64,000 bases of DNA from Streptomyces sp. NBC_01255 (GTDB lineage: Bacteria > Actinomycetota > Actinomycetes > Streptomycetales > Streptomycetaceae), in contig NZ_CP108474.1 in NCBI RefSeq assembly GCF_036226445.1, forward strand, positions 6,448,001 through 6,512,000, written 5' to 3'. The notes under the pieces were generated by a model, which was not told the origin of the DNA, made no database searches, and saw only the letters and a list, made by a program, of their open reading frames with translations. Both the position numbers and the translations under genes were made by a program. Shown piece by piece: positions 27,975-37,097 of the stretch; the stretch's first letter is position 1; the number at the start of each line of letters is the position of its first letter.

Positions 27975-28595
27975 ATGGCCGGCGCGATGCGCAAGATGGC
28001 GGTCTACCTCGGCCTCGTGGAGGACGATGGGTACGACGGCCGGGGCTTCGACCCCGACGACGACTTCGAACCCGAGCTGGAGCCGGAGCCCGAGCGCGAG
28101 CGGCGCCACACCCCTCCGCGGCAGATGGAGCGCGAGGAGCCGGTGCGTGTGGTGCAGCCCCCGGCGCCCCGGGAACCGATTGCTCATTCTGTCCCGGTAC
28201 TCGCCGAAAGCGGACGTCCGGCCCGAATTGCCCCCGTGGCATCCATCACACCCGAACGCCCGAGCCTGGAGAAGAACGCACCGGTGATCATGCCCAAGGT
28301 CGTGTCCGAGCGGGAGCCCTACCGCATCACCACGCTGCACCCCCGGACCTACAACGAGGCCCGTACCATCGGGGAACACTTCCGTGAGGGCACCCCGGTG
28401 ATCATGAATCTCACGGAGATGGACGACACGGATGCGAAGCGACTTGTCGACTTTGCCGCCGGACTCGTCTTCGGGCTCCATGGCAGCATTGAGCGCGTGA
28501 CGCAGAAGGTGTTCCTGTTGTCGCCTGCTAACGTCGATGTCACGGCGGAGGACAAGGCCCGGATCGCAGAGGGCGGATTCTTCAACCAGAGCTGA
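27975..28595 (+). CDS. sepF: Cell division protein SepF
   Basis: A 206-aa protein. The N-terminal amphipathic membrane-binding helix [18 protein letters not shown] is followed by an acidic, Pro-rich linker (about 20-105) and the SepF core ([55 protein letters not shown]). SepF tethers FtsZ to the membrane, the main FtsZ anchor in Actinobacteria, which lack FtsA. ATG with GGAGG about 11 nt upstream. Confidence 0.95.
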   Translation: MAGAMRKMAVYLGLVEDDGYDGRGFDPDDDFEPELEPEPERERRHTPPRQMEREEPVRVVQPPAPREPIAHSVPVLAESGRPARIAPVASITPERPSLEKNAPVIMPKVVSEREPYRITTLHPRTYNEARTIGEHFREGTPVIMNLTEMDDTDAKRLVDFAAGLVFGLHGSIERVTQKVFLLSPANVDVTAEDKARIAEGGFFNQS

Positions 28596-28676
28596 GAACA
28601 ACGGAACCGGACGGACCGGTCGCGACGCGGCCGGAACAAGTGAGAGCACGTAAGTCAGGGGAGAGGGAAACGCGGG

Positions 28677-28967
28677 ATGGGCGTCGCACTACAGGTGGTC
28701 TACATCGTGCTGATGTGCTTCCTCGTCCTCCTGATCGTCCGGCTGGTCATGGACTACGTCTTCCAGTTCGCGCGTTCATGGCAACCCGGTAAGGCGATGG
28801 TGGTCGTTCTGGAGGCCACTTACACTGTCACCGATCCACCGCTCAAGCTTCTGCGGCGACTCATCCCGCCGCTGCGTCTCGGGGGCGTGGCACTCGACCT
28901 GTCCTTCTTCGTTCTGATGATCATCGTTTACATCCTGATCTCCGTCGTGAGCAGCTTCGCGAGGTGA
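28677..28967 (+). CDS. YggT/YlmG family membrane protein
   Basis: A 96-aa protein with two membrane helices (about 4-28 and 70-93) around a loop with PPLKLLRRLIPPLRLG, the conserved YggT/YlmG motif. ATG with GGGAGAGGG upstream. Its fixed place between sepF and divIVA suggests a role in division or envelope positioning; the exact function is unknown. Confidence 0.9.
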   Translation: MGVALQVVYIVLMCFLVLLIVRLVMDYVFQFARSWQPGKAMVVVLEATYTVTDPPLKLLRRLIPPLRLGGVALDLSFFVLMIIVYILISVVSSFAR

Positions 28968-29034
28968 TGATGGAGAGAACTGTGGACGATACGGTCTTGC
29001 CGACTGCCGACGACTACGTAGAGGTGAAGAAGAG

Positions 29035-30162
29035 ATGCCGCTGACCCCCGAGGACGTGCGGAACAAGCAGTTCACGACCGTCCGCCTTCGAGAAGGCTAT
29101 GACGAGGACGAGGTCGATGCCTTCCTCGACGAGGTCGAGGCCGAGCTGACCCGCCTGCTCCGCGAGAACGAGGACCTGCGCGCCAAGCTGGCCGCCGCGA
29201 CGCGTGCCGCCGCGCAGAACCAGCAGCAGCAGGGCATGCGCAAGCCCCCGGAGCCGCAGGATCGTCCCGTCGGTCCCGGCGCGCCCGTGCCCGCGGCCAT
29301 ATCCGGACCGCCGGTCCAGCAGCAGCAGCCGCAGCAGATGGGCCCGCCGCAGCTGCCTTCCGGTGCCCCCGCGCTTCCCGCCGGCCCCATGCAGGGCGGC
29401 CCGATGCAGGGCGGCCCCATGCAGGGTGGGCCCATGGGCCCCGGCCCGATGCAGGGTGGCCCCATGCAGGGCGGACCGATGGGTCCCGGCCCGATGCAGG
29501 GCGGCCCCATGGGTCACCCGCAGCAGCAGATGCAGCAGCAGCAGCCCGTGCAGGCGCAGGCCCCGGGCGGCGACAGCGCCGCGCGCGTCCTCTCGCTGGC
29601 CCAGCAGACCGCCGACCAGGCGATCGCCGAGGCCCGCTCCGAGGCGAACAAGATCGTCGGCGAGGCGCGCTCGCGCGCCGAGGGCCTGGAGCGGGACGCC
29701 CGCGCCAAGGCGGACGCTCTTGAGCGGGACGCCCAGGAGAAGCACCGCGTCGCGATGGGCTCCCTGGAGTCCGCCCGCGCCACGCTGGAGCGCAAGGTCG
29801 AGGACCTGCGCGGCTTCGAGCGCGAGTACCGCACGCGCCTGAAGTCGTACCTGGAGTCGCAGCTGCGTCAGCTGGAGACCCAGGCCGACGACTCGCTGGC
29901 TCCGCCGCGGACTCCGGCGACGGCCTCGCTGCCGCCGGCGCCCTCGATGGCCTCGGCCGGCGCGAGCGCCCCGTCCTACGGTGGCAACGGCGCGATGGGC
30001 GGTGCGCCGTCCATGGGTGGCGCCCCCTCCTACGGTGGCCAGCAGCAGATGTCCCCGGCGATGACGCAGCCGATGGCTCCGGTCCGGCCGCAGGCTCCCC
30101 AGCCGATGCAGCAGGCGCCGGCGCCGATGCGGGGCTTCCTGATCGACGAGGACGACAACTGA
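29035..30162 (+). CDS. divIVA: Polar growth protein DivIVA (Wag31)
   Basis: A 375-aa coiled-coil scaffold that marks hyphal tips and drives polar growth; essential in Streptomyces. The N-terminal lipid-binding domain MPLTPEDVRNKQFTTVRLR with GYDEDEVDAFLDEVEAEL is fully conserved. A Gln/Pro/Met/Gly-rich insert (about 63-180) contains tandem MQGGPM-type repeats, followed by a long coiled coil (about 185-290) and a Gly/Ser/Met/Gln-rich tail ending GFLIDEDDN. ATG with GAGGTGAAGAAG upstream. A 17-bp terminator follows. Confidence 0.97.
   Translation: MPLTPEDVRNKQFTTVRLREGYDEDEVDAFLDEVEAELTRLLRENEDLRAKLAAATRAAAQNQQQQGMRKPPEPQDRPVGPGAPVPAAISGPPVQQQQPQQMGPPQLPSGAPALPAGPMQGGPMQGGPMQGGPMGPGPMQGGPMQGGPMGPGPMQGGPMGHPQQQMQQQQPVQAQAPGGDSAARVLSLAQQTADQAIAEARSEANKIVGEARSRAEGLERDARAKADALERDAQEKHRVAMGSLESARATLERKVEDLRGFEREYRTRLKSYLESQLRQLETQADDSLAPPRTPATASLPPAPSMASAGASAPSYGGNGAMGGAPSMGGAPSYGGQQQMSPAMTQPMAPVRPQAPQPMQQAPAPMRGFLIDEDDN
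29386..29511 (+). repeat. Tandem repeat in divIVA coding for Met-Gln-Gly-Gly-Pro units
   Basis: Eight or nine 12-15-base units of the type atgcagggcggcccc, some extended by atgggccccggcccg. They encode repeated MQGGP and MGPGP motifs in the linker between the lipid-binding domain and the coiled coil. Unit number is likely to vary between strains. Confidence 0.85.
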
Positions 30163-30206
30163 CGGCGGGCGGTCGCGCGATGAGCGCGTAGCCGTCGGCA
30201 GGCTGC

Positions 30207-30244
30207 AAGGGCCGGGCCCCGGGTAACACCGGGACCCGGCCCTT
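30207..30244 (+). terminator. Terminator of the dcw operon after divIVA
   Basis: Near-perfect GC-rich inverted repeat of about 17 bp with a tiny AAC loop, 45 bp after the divIVA stop, ending CCCTTCG. Confidence 0.8.
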
Positions 30245-30362
30245 CGCCGTACCCGGGGTCGGGGCGGGATGGGCCGGGGGCGCCTGCGGCGGGCCTCCCC
30301 CCACCCCGCCCCTTCCCGGAACAGGGGCTCCGCCCCGGACCCCGGGAGACCTCCGGGGGAAC

Positions 30363-30404
30363 GAGAAAGGCCCGGCGCCCCCGTAGGGGTGCCGGGCCCT
30401 TCTC
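30363..30404 (-). terminator. Terminator of ileS
   Basis: Arms starting GAGAAAGGCCCGGC (30363) and ending GCCGGGCCCTTCTC (30404) form a 19-bp stem with few mismatches, nine bases after the ileS stop on the minus strand. On the opposite strand it would reinforce the divIVA terminator. Confidence 0.8.
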
Positions 30405-30412
30405 GGTGGCGG

Positions 30413-33400
30413 TTACGCCTTGCGGAGGCGGAACGTCAGGGCGAGGGAGTCGTCCGTGAACGGGGTGCCGTAGGTGGCGTCCGCTTCGCCTTCGGCGTGG
30501 TCCGTCGCGAGGACCTCGTCCGAGATGAGGGCGGCGTGGGCCGTCAGGGCCTCCGTCGTCTCCGGGGAGGTGGACGTCCAGCGCAGGGCGATCCGGTCCG
30601 CGACGTCCAGGCCGCTGTTCTTGCGGGCCTCCTGGATCAGGCGGATCGCGTCACGGGCGAGGCCGGCCTTCCGGAGCTCCGGGGTGATCTCCAGGTCCAG
30701 TGCGACCGTCGCGCCCGAGTCCGAGGCGACCGACCAGCCCTCCCGCGGGGTCTCCGTGATGATGACCTCTTCGGGGGTGACCGTGATCTCCTCGCCGTTC
30801 ACCGTGAGCGTCGCCTCACCCGAGCGGAGGGCCAGCGAGAGGGCCGCCGCGTCGGCCGCGGCCACCGCCTTCGCCACGTCCTGGACGCCCTTGCCGAAGC
30901 GCTTGCCCAGGGCCCGGAAGTTGGCCTTGGCCGTCGTGTCGACGAGCGAGCCGCCGACCTCCGAGAGGGACGCCAGGGAGGAGACGTTCAGCTCCTCCGT
31001 GATCTGGGCCTGGAGGGCGGGCGAGAGGGCGGCGAAGCCCGTCGCCGCCACCAGCGCGCGCGAGAGCGGCTGGCGGGTCTTCACGCCCGACTCCGCGCGC
31101 GTCGCCCGGCCCAGCTCCACCAGACGGCGGACCAGGAGCATCTGCTCGGAGAGGGTCTTGTCGATCAGGTCGGTGTCCGCCGCCGGCCACGTGGCCAGGT
31201 GGACCGACTCCGGGGCGTCCGGCGTGACCGGGACCACCAGGTCCTGCCAGACCCGCTCCGTGATGAACGGCGTCAGCGGGGCCATCAGGCGCGTGACCGT
31301 CTCGATCACGTCGTGCAGGGTGCGGAGCGCGGACGCGTCGCCCTGCCAGAAGCGGCGGCGGGAGCGGCGCACGTACCAGTTCGACAGGTCGTCGACGAAG
31401 GACGAGATCAGCTTGCCGGTGCGCTGGGTGTCGTACGACTCCATCGCCTCGGTGACCTCGGCCACGAGCGCGTTCAGCTCGGAGAGGAGCCAGCGGTCGA
31501 GGACCGAGCGGTCGGCCGGGGCCGGGTCCGCGGCGCTCGGCGCCCAGCCGGACGTACGGGCGTACAGCGCCTGGAAGGCGACCGTGTTCCAGTACGTCAG
31601 GAGGGTCTTGCGGACGACCTCCTGGATCGTGCCGTGGCCGACGCGGCGGGCCGCCCACGGCGAGCCGCCGGCCGCCATGAACCAGCGGACCGCGTCGGCG
31701 CCGTGCTGGTCCATCAGCGGGATCGGCTGGAGGATGTTGCCCAGGTGCTTGGACATCTTCCGGCCGTCCTCGGCGAGGATGTGGCCCAGGCAGACCACGT
31801 TCTCGTAGGACGACTTGTCGAAGACCAGCGTGCCGACGGCCATGAGCGTGTAGAACCAGCCACGCGTCTGGTCGATCGCCTCGGAGATGAACTGCGCCGG
31901 GTAGCGGGACTCGAACAGTTCCTTGTTCTCGTACGGGTAGCCGTACTGCGCGAACGGCATCGAGCCCGAGTCGTACCAGGCGTCGATGACCTCCGGCACA
32001 CGGGTCGCCGTCTTCCCGCAGCCCTCGGTCGGGCAGGAGAACGTGACCGCGTCGATGTACGGGCGGTGCGGGTCGAGCTCCGACTGGTCGGTGCCCGTCA
32101 GCTCGGTGAGCTCGGCGCGGGAGCCGACGCAGGTGAGGTGGTCGTCCTCGCAGCGCCAGATCGGCAGCGGGGTGCCCCAGTAGCGGTTCCGGGAGAGCGC
32201 CCAGTCGACGTTGTTGGTCAGCCAGTCGCCGAAGCGGCCGTGCTTGACCGAGTCCGGGAACCAGTTCGTCCGCTCGTTCTCCGCCAGCATGCGGTCCTTG
32301 ACCGCCGTCGTACGGATGTACCAGGACGGCTGCGCGTAGTACAGCAGCGCCGTGTGGCAGCGCCAGCAGTGCGGGTAGCTGTGCTCGTACGGGATGTGGC
32401 GGAAGAGCAGGCCGCGCGCGTCCAGGTCGGCGGTGAGCGCCTCGTCGGCCTTCTTGAAGAAGACGCCGCCGACCAGCGGCACGTCCTCCTCGAAGGTGCC
32501 GTCGGGGCGGACCGGGTTCACGACCGGCAGGCCGTACGCCTTGCAGACCTTGAGGTCGTCCTCACCGAAGGCGGGGGACTGGTGGACCAGACCCGTACCG
32601 TCCTCGGTCGTCACGTACTCGGCGTTCACGACGTAGTGGGCCTCGGCCGGGAACTCCACCAGCTCGAACGGGCGCTGGTACGTCCAGCGCTCCATCTCGG
32701 CGCCCGTGAAGGACTCGCCGGTGGTCACCCAGCCCTCGCCGAGCGCCTTCTCGACCAGCGGCTGCGCGACGACGACCCGCTCGTCGCCGTCGGTCGCGAC
32801 CACGTAGGTGACCTCGGGGTGCGCGGCGACCGCGGTGTTCGACACCAGGGTCCAGGGGGTCGTCGTCCAGACGAGGAGCGCCGCCTTGCCGGCCAGCGGG
32901 CCGGAGGTCAGCGGGAAGCGGACGTAGACGGACGGGTCGACGACCGTCTCGTAGCCCTGCGCCAGCTCGTGGTCGGAGAGACCGGTGCCGCAGCGCGGGC
33001 ACCAGGGGGCGACCCGGTGGTCCTGGACCAGCAGGTCCTTGTCGAAGATCTGCTTCAGCGACCACCAGACCGACTCGATGTACGAGGGGTCCATGGTCCG
33101 GTACGCGTCGTCCAGGTCGACCCAGTAGCCCATGCGGGTCGTCAGCTCGGCGAAGGCGTCCGTGTGGCGGGTCACCGACTCGCGGCACTTGGCGTTGAAC
33201 TCGGCGATGCCGTACGCCTCGATGTCCTTCTTGCCGGCGAAGCCCAGCTCCTTCTCGACGGCGAGCTCGACCGGCAGGCCGTGGCAGTCCCAGCCGGCCT
33301 TGCGGGCCACGTGGTAGCCGCGCATGGTCCGGAAGCGGGGGAACACGTCCTTGAAGACGCGGGCTTCGATGTGGTGCGCGCCGGGCATGCCGTTCGCGGT

Positions 33401-33556
33401 CGGCGGGCCCTCGTAGAACACCCACTCGGGGCGTCCCTCGGACTGCTCAAGGGTCTTCGCGAAGACCTTGCTGTCGCGCCAGAAGTCGAGCACGTCGTGC
33501 TCCAGCGCGGGCAGGTCGACCTGGGCGGGCACCTGGCGGTACTGCGGCGGTGTCAT
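30413..33556 (-). CDS. ileS: Isoleucyl-tRNA synthetase, IleS2-like type with altered class-I signature
   Basis: A 1047-aa class Ia aminoacyl-tRNA synthetase charging tRNA-Ile. It has the long, eukaryote-like form with editing domain (LLVWTTTPWTLVSNTAVAAHP), DGRKMSKHLGN as KMSKS motif, and cysteine pairs (CPRCG, CWRC) for zinc. The class-I signature at residues 59-62 reads GAHH (EGPPTANGMPGAHH) instead of H-x-G-H. This G-x-H-H form has been described for mupirocin-hyper-resistant IleS2 enzymes, so low mupirocin sensitivity is predicted (inference). Expression is controlled by a T-box leader with a hairpin over the ribosome site. Monocistronic, convergent with divIVA. Confidence 0.95.
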   Translation of the reverse strand: MTPPQYRQVPAQVDLPALEHDVLDFWRDSKVFAKTLEQSEGRPEWVFYEGPPTANGMPGAHHIEARVFKDVFPRFRTMRGYHVARKAGWDCHGLPVELAVEKELGFAGKKDIEAYGIAEFNAKCRESVTRHTDAFAELTTRMGYWVDLDDAYRTMDPSYIESVWWSLKQIFDKDLLVQDHRVAPWCPRCGTGLSDHELAQGYETVVDPSVYVRFPLTSGPLAGKAALLVWTTTPWTLVSNTAVAAHPEVTYVVATDGDERVVVAQPLVEKALGEGWVTTGESFTGAEMERWTYQRPFELVEFPAEAHYVVNAEYVTTEDGTGLVHQSPAFGEDDLKVCKAYGLPVVNPVRPDGTFEEDVPLVGGVFFKKADEALTADLDARGLLFRHIPYEHSYPHCWRCHTALLYYAQPSWYIRTTAVKDRMLAENERTNWFPDSVKHGRFGDWLTNNVDWALSRNRYWGTPLPIWRCEDDHLTCVGSRAELTELTGTDQSELDPHRPYIDAVTFSCPTEGCGKTATRVPEVIDAWYDSGSMPFAQYGYPYENKELFESRYPAQFISEAIDQTRGWFYTLMAVGTLVFDKSSYENVVCLGHILAEDGRKMSKHLGNILQPIPLMDQHGADAVRWFMAAGGSPWAARRVGHGTIQEVVRKTLLTYWNTVAFQALYARTSGWAPSAADPAPADRSVLDRWLLSELNALVAEVTEAMESYDTQRTGKLISSFVDDLSNWYVRRSRRRFWQGDASALRTLHDVIETVTRLMAPLTPFITERVWQDLVVPVTPDAPESVHLATWPAADTDLIDKTLSEQMLLVRRLVELGRATRAESGVKTRQPLSRALVAATGFAALSPALQAQITEELNVSSLASLSEVGGSLVDTTAKANFRALGKRFGKGVQDVAKAVAAADAAALSLALRSGEATLTVNGEEITVTPEEVIITETPREGWSVASDSGATVALDLEITPELRKAGLARDAIRLIQEARKNSGLDVADRIALRWTSTSPETTEALTAHAALISDEVLATDHAEGEADATYGTPFTDDSLALTFRLRKA

Positions 33557-33790
33557 CGAGATTCCTCCGGCGGACTGTCGTCATTCCGTCGGAGGGACGA
33601 GAGCACTGCTCCCGCGGTACCACCCTCCTTGGCTCCGGGCAGGCACACGTGCCCTGAGCCCCCTCATTGGGGTCGCGACGCCGGGTCTAGTCACCGCGCT
33701 CTCGTGCGGCTTTCTTCCGACGGCTCCGGGGTGATGCTTCACATCGGGCTCGCCCCCGGGCTCTCACCGTCCCCGGGTCGCTCATGGCTG
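33557..33790 (-). promoter_or_regulatory. T-box riboswitch controlling ileS (probable translational type)
   Basis: On the minus strand the T-box sequence GGAGGGTGGTACCGCGG lies at 33612-33630 (complement shown at those positions), with TGGT as the site for the uncharged tRNA end. A Stem I hairpin is bounded by CCGGGG and CCCCGG around 33720-33760 and presents ATC (33733-33735) as likely Ile specifier. Downstream, CCTCCGACGG-type sequence at 33586-33595 pairs with the ribosome site CCGCCGGAGG at 33564-33573, a sequestering stem. This fits the short Stem I, translation-controlling T-boxes of actinobacterial ileS. Exact 5' end not determined. Confidence 0.85.
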
Positions 33791-34114
33791 CGTACGACGC
33801 TACTCGTCCCCATCCAAGCCTTTCGCTGTGGCCAGTGTACGGGCCGCGACGGTGGGAGGCCGACCCGATTTCCCGAGCCCCCGACGGCCACCCGAATGGC
33901 CATACGAAGCGGGGCGGAGTTCGGTTACGGCCATGTGGGGGAGGCGCGGGGCGGATAACCCGGCGGGGAGCTGGGCACAACGGAGGCAGGCCCGCCCCGT
34001 GGGGAGCGGGGGCGGGTGGGAACGGCGGCGTGCCCCGTTGCCGCGGGCCTTGGGCCGATTTATCGTCCCAGCACGATTCGCGAGCAAGATCACAAAATGT
34101 GAAGGGGCCGCGAC
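33791..34114. other. Intergenic region between the ileS leader and the DksA-like gene
   Basis: About 320 bp without a gene, holding divergent promoters that cannot be located with certainty. A perfect palindrome TCACA-AAA-TGTGA lies at 34090-34102, directly before the AAGGGG ribosome site of the next gene. Confidence 0.5.
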
Positions 34115-34879
34115 ATGGTGGCGAAGAAGACCGCCGCGAAGAAGTCCTCGACCGCTGTTTCCACCGGTGCGGCGGCCCTGGACGGCAAGGACGTGGCCGG
34201 GAAGAAGTCGACGGCCGCCAAGAAGGCGGTCGGCAAGAAGGCCACGGCGAAGAAGGCGGACGCGGCGGCCCCTGCCCGTAAGACGGCGGCCTCGGCCGCG
34301 GAGGCAACCGACGAGACCCCCGCAGCGCACGCCCCGGCCAAGAAGGCCGCGGCGAAGAAGACGGTCGCCAGGAAGGCGACCGCCGTGAAGAAGCAGACAG
34401 GAGCCAGGACGGTGGCAGCGAAGAAGACCGCGGGTGGCGTGACGACCGTAGAGGACGAGGCCGCGGTGCCCCCGGCCCGTACCGGCGAGCTCGCCGTGCG
34501 CCCCGGCGAGGACCCCTGGACGCCGGAGGAGGTCGACGAGGCCCGCAGCGCGCTCCAGGCGGAGGTCCTGCGGCTGCGCAGCGAGCTCGTCCACTCGAAG
34601 GAGGAGCTCACCGGCCTCATGCGGGACTCGGGCGACGGTGCGGGCGACGACCAGGCCGACACCGGCACCAAGAACATCACCCGCGAGCACGAGCTCGCGC
34701 TCGCCGCCAACGCCCGGGAGATGCTGGAGCAGTCCGAACACGCTCTGGAGCGGCTCGACGCGGGCACGTACGGCCTCTGCGAGGTGTGCGGGAAGCCGAT
34801 CGGCAAGGCGCGGATGCAGGCCTTCCCGCGGGCCACGCTCTGCGTCGAGGACAAGCAGCGGCAGGAGCGGCGCGGCTGA
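34115..34879 (+). CDS. TraR/DksA family zinc-finger protein with histone H1-like tail
   Basis: A 254-aa protein. Residues 1-110 are a Lys/Ala-rich tail with repeated AAKK motifs like histone H1, probably DNA- or RNA-binding. The C-terminal part is a DksA/TraR fold: coiled-coil helices ([37 protein letters not shown]) and a zinc finger CEVC, 17 residues, then CVED. The fourth zinc ligand is Asp instead of Cys. Family members bind RNA polymerase through the secondary channel; the role here is unproven. ATG with AAGGGG. Followed by lspA in the same direction. Confidence 0.88.
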   Translation: MVAKKTAAKKSSTAVSTGAAALDGKDVAGKKSTAAKKAVGKKATAKKADAAAPARKTAASAAEATDETPAAHAPAKKAAAKKTVARKATAVKKQTGARTVAAKKTAGGVTTVEDEAAVPPARTGELAVRPGEDPWTPEEVDEARSALQAEVLRLRSELVHSKEELTGLMRDSGDGAGDDQADTGTKNITREHELALAANAREMLEQSEHALERLDAGTYGLCEVCGKPIGKARMQAFPRATLCVEDKQRQERRG

Positions 34880-34946
34880 CGGTCTCGTACGCCTGTGCCG
34901 TACCCTCGGGGCACGGTCAGGCATCGAGGTCGAGGGACTCACTCAC

Positions 34947-35534
34947 GTGGCAGAGGCGGAGCGCATCATCGGTACGCCGGATTCAGCAGGGGCCGACGAG
35001 TCGGCCGCCTCCGACGACGGCACGGCCGCTCCCGAGGAGCGGCCCAAGGGCAGGCGCAGGATCGTCGCGCTGCTCGTGGTGGCCGTCGTGGCCTACCTGC
35101 TCGACCTGGGCAGCAAGATGCTGGTGGTCGCCAAGCTGGAGGGCCGCGAGGCGATCCCGATCATCGGCGATCTGCTGCGCCTCGACGCCATCCGGAACCC
35201 GGGCGCCGCCTTCGGCATGGGCGAGGCGTTCACGATCGTCTTCACCTGCATCGCGGCCGTCGTGATCATCGTGATCGTCCGGCTGGCGCGGAAGCTCTAC
35301 AGCCTGCCCTGGGCCATCGCCCTCGGTCTGCTGCTCGGCGGCGCGCTCGGCAACCTCACGGACCGGATCTTCCGCTCGCCCGGTGTCTTCGAGGGCGCGG
35401 TCGTGGACTTCATCGCCCCCGCGCACTTCGCCGTCTTCAACCTCGCCGACTCGGCGATCGTCTGCGGCGGCATCCTCATCGTGTTCCTGTCGTTCCGGGG
35501 CATCGACCCCGACGGCACCGTCCACAAGGACTGA
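34947..35534 (+). CDS. lspA: Lipoprotein signal peptidase (signal peptidase II) LspA
   Basis: A 195-aa membrane protease that cleaves prolipoprotein signal peptides after lipid attachment. About 37 hydrophilic N-terminal residues precede four membrane helices. Catalytic aspartates lie in GNLTDRIFR and FNLADSAIV, with the conserved IRNPGAAFG. The GTG at 34947 (MAEAERIIG) is preferred; the frame open further upstream overlaps the DksA-like gene and lacks conserved sequence. Confidence 0.94.
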   Translation: MAEAERIIGTPDSAGADESAASDDGTAAPEERPKGRRRIVALLVVAVVAYLLDLGSKMLVVAKLEGREAIPIIGDLLRLDAIRNPGAAFGMGEAFTIVFTCIAAVVIIVIVRLARKLYSLPWAIALGLLLGGALGNLTDRIFRSPGVFEGAVVDFIAPAHFAVFNLADSAIVCGGILIVFLSFRGIDPDGTVHKD

Positions 35535-35594
35535 GGCGACCACGGCGACGGACGGCCGGGGCGGATCACCTCCCGCGCAAGGCATACTCGACGG

Positions 35595-36536
35595 GTGAGT
35601 ACGAGTCCCGAGATCCGCACGCTGCCCGTTCCCGATGGCCTGGAGGGCGAGCGCGTCGACGCCGCCATCGCCCGTATGTTCGGGTTCTCCCGTACGAAGG
35701 CGGCCGAGCTGGCCGCCGCAGGGAAGGTCCAGGTCGACGGCTCCGTCGTCGGCAAGTCCGAGCGGGTGAGTGGCGGCGCGTGGCTCGAGGTCGAGATGCC
35801 GGGCGCTCCCGCGCCCGTCCAGATCGTCGCCGAGCCCGTCGAGGGCATGGAGATCATCCATGACGACGACGACATCGTCGTGATCATGAAGCCGGTCGGC
35901 GTCGCCGCGCACCCCAGCCCCGGCTGGACCGGCACCACGGTCATCGGCGGCCTCGCCGCCGCCGGGTACCGCATCTCCACCTCCGGCGCCGCCGAGCGCC
36001 AGGGCATCGTGCACCGTCTCGACGTCGGCACCTCCGGTCTGATGGTGGTCGCCAAGTCCGAGTACGCGTACACCTCGCTCAAGCGCCAGTTCAAGGAGCG
36101 CGTGGTCGACAAGCGCTACAACGCGCTCGTCCAGGGCCACCCCGACCCGATGAGCGGCACCATCGACGCGCCGATCGGCCGGCACCCGAACCACGACTAC
36201 AAGTGGGCGATCACCGCCGAGGGCAAGCCCTCCGTCACGCACTACGACCTCATCGAGGCGTACCGGTCGGCCTCGCTGCTCGACATCAAGCTGGAGACGG
36301 GCCGCACCCACCAGATCCGGGTGCACATGTCCGCCCACCGCCACCCCTGCGTCGGCGACCTCACCTACGGCGCCGACCCGACGCTCGCCAAGCGCCTCGG
36401 CCTCACGCGGCAGTGGCTGCACGCCGTCCGCCTCGGCTTCGAGCACCCGGGCGACGGCTCGTGGGTCGAGTTCGCCAGCACCTACCCCGAGGACCTGCAG
36501 AAGGCCCTGGACCGGATCGCCTCGGAGAGCCAGTGA
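35595..36536 (+). CDS. RluA/RluD family 23S rRNA pseudouridine synthase
   Basis: A 313-aa pseudouridine synthase. An S4 RNA-binding domain (residues 18-75, [20 protein letters not shown]) is followed by the catalytic domain with Asp in [16 protein letters not shown] (about 140) and [13 protein letters not shown]. By family it most resembles RluD, which modifies helix 69 of 23S rRNA, but the target cannot be fixed by sequence. GTG start; 60 bp after lspA, a conserved lspA-rluD pair. Stop overlaps the next gene. Confidence 0.93.
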   Translation: MSTSPEIRTLPVPDGLEGERVDAAIARMFGFSRTKAAELAAAGKVQVDGSVVGKSERVSGGAWLEVEMPGAPAPVQIVAEPVEGMEIIHDDDDIVVIMKPVGVAAHPSPGWTGTTVIGGLAAAGYRISTSGAAERQGIVHRLDVGTSGLMVVAKSEYAYTSLKRQFKERVVDKRYNALVQGHPDPMSGTIDAPIGRHPNHDYKWAITAEGKPSVTHYDLIEAYRSASLLDIKLETGRTHQIRVHMSAHRHPCVGDLTYGADPTLAKRLGLTRQWLHAVRLGFEHPGDGSWVEFASTYPEDLQKALDRIASESQ

Positions 36537-37000
36537 CCGACACGTACGCCGTCCGCGAGGCGGCCGGAGCCGACGACCGGGAGGCCTGCTTCACGGTCCG
36601 CCGTGAGGTCTTCGTCGAGGAGCAGGGCGTCCCGCAGGAGCTGGAGTACGACACGTACGACACGACCGCGGTCCACGTCCTCGCCGTGCGCGCGGACGGG
36701 CTGCCGCTGGGCACCGGACGGCTCCTGCACGGGGCGGACGCCCTCGGCAAGACCGGCGGCGACGCCTCGGTGGGCTCGCTCGGCCGGCTCGCGGTCGCCA
36801 AGGCGGCCCGCGGGCTCGGGGTCGGCGCGGCGCTCGTGCGGGGCATCGAGGACGCGGCGCGCGAGCGCGGCCTCGCCGCCGTCGACCTGCACGCGCAGAC
36901 GCACGCGCTGGGCTTCTACGAGCGGCTCGGCTACGAGGCGTACGGGCCGGAGTTCCCGGACGCGGGCATTCCGCACCGGGCCATGCGAAAGGTTCTGTAG
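36533..37000 (+). CDS. GNAT family N-acetyltransferase (ElaA-like)
   Basis: A 155-aa acyltransferase with the GNAT acetyl-CoA loop ([21 protein letters not shown], about 83-103) and N-terminal [20 protein letters not shown] typical of ElaA-type members. Substrate unknown. GTG start overlaps the rluD-like stop by 4 nt (GTGA), so it is translationally coupled. Confidence 0.9.
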   Translation: MTDTYAVREAAGADDREACFTVRREVFVEEQGVPQELEYDTYDTTAVHVLAVRADGLPLGTGRLLHGADALGKTGGDASVGSLGRLAVAKAARGLGVGAALVRGIEDAARERGLAAVDLHAQTHALGFYERLGYEAYGPEFPDAGIPHRAMRKVL

Positions 37001-37097
37001 GCGGAGGCCCTGAGGGGGATCGGCCGGGCATAGCCTCTGACTGCCGCCCTGAGGGGGGCATCGCGGGCAAACCGGGCGTTCATGGCAGGGTGGGCCC

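Noticed and set aside
30269..33958. 1229-codon open frame on the plus strand over ileS and its leader
   Set aside because: Shadow of ileS; Arg/Val/Gly-rich translation and no family motifs, and it runs through the T-box leader.
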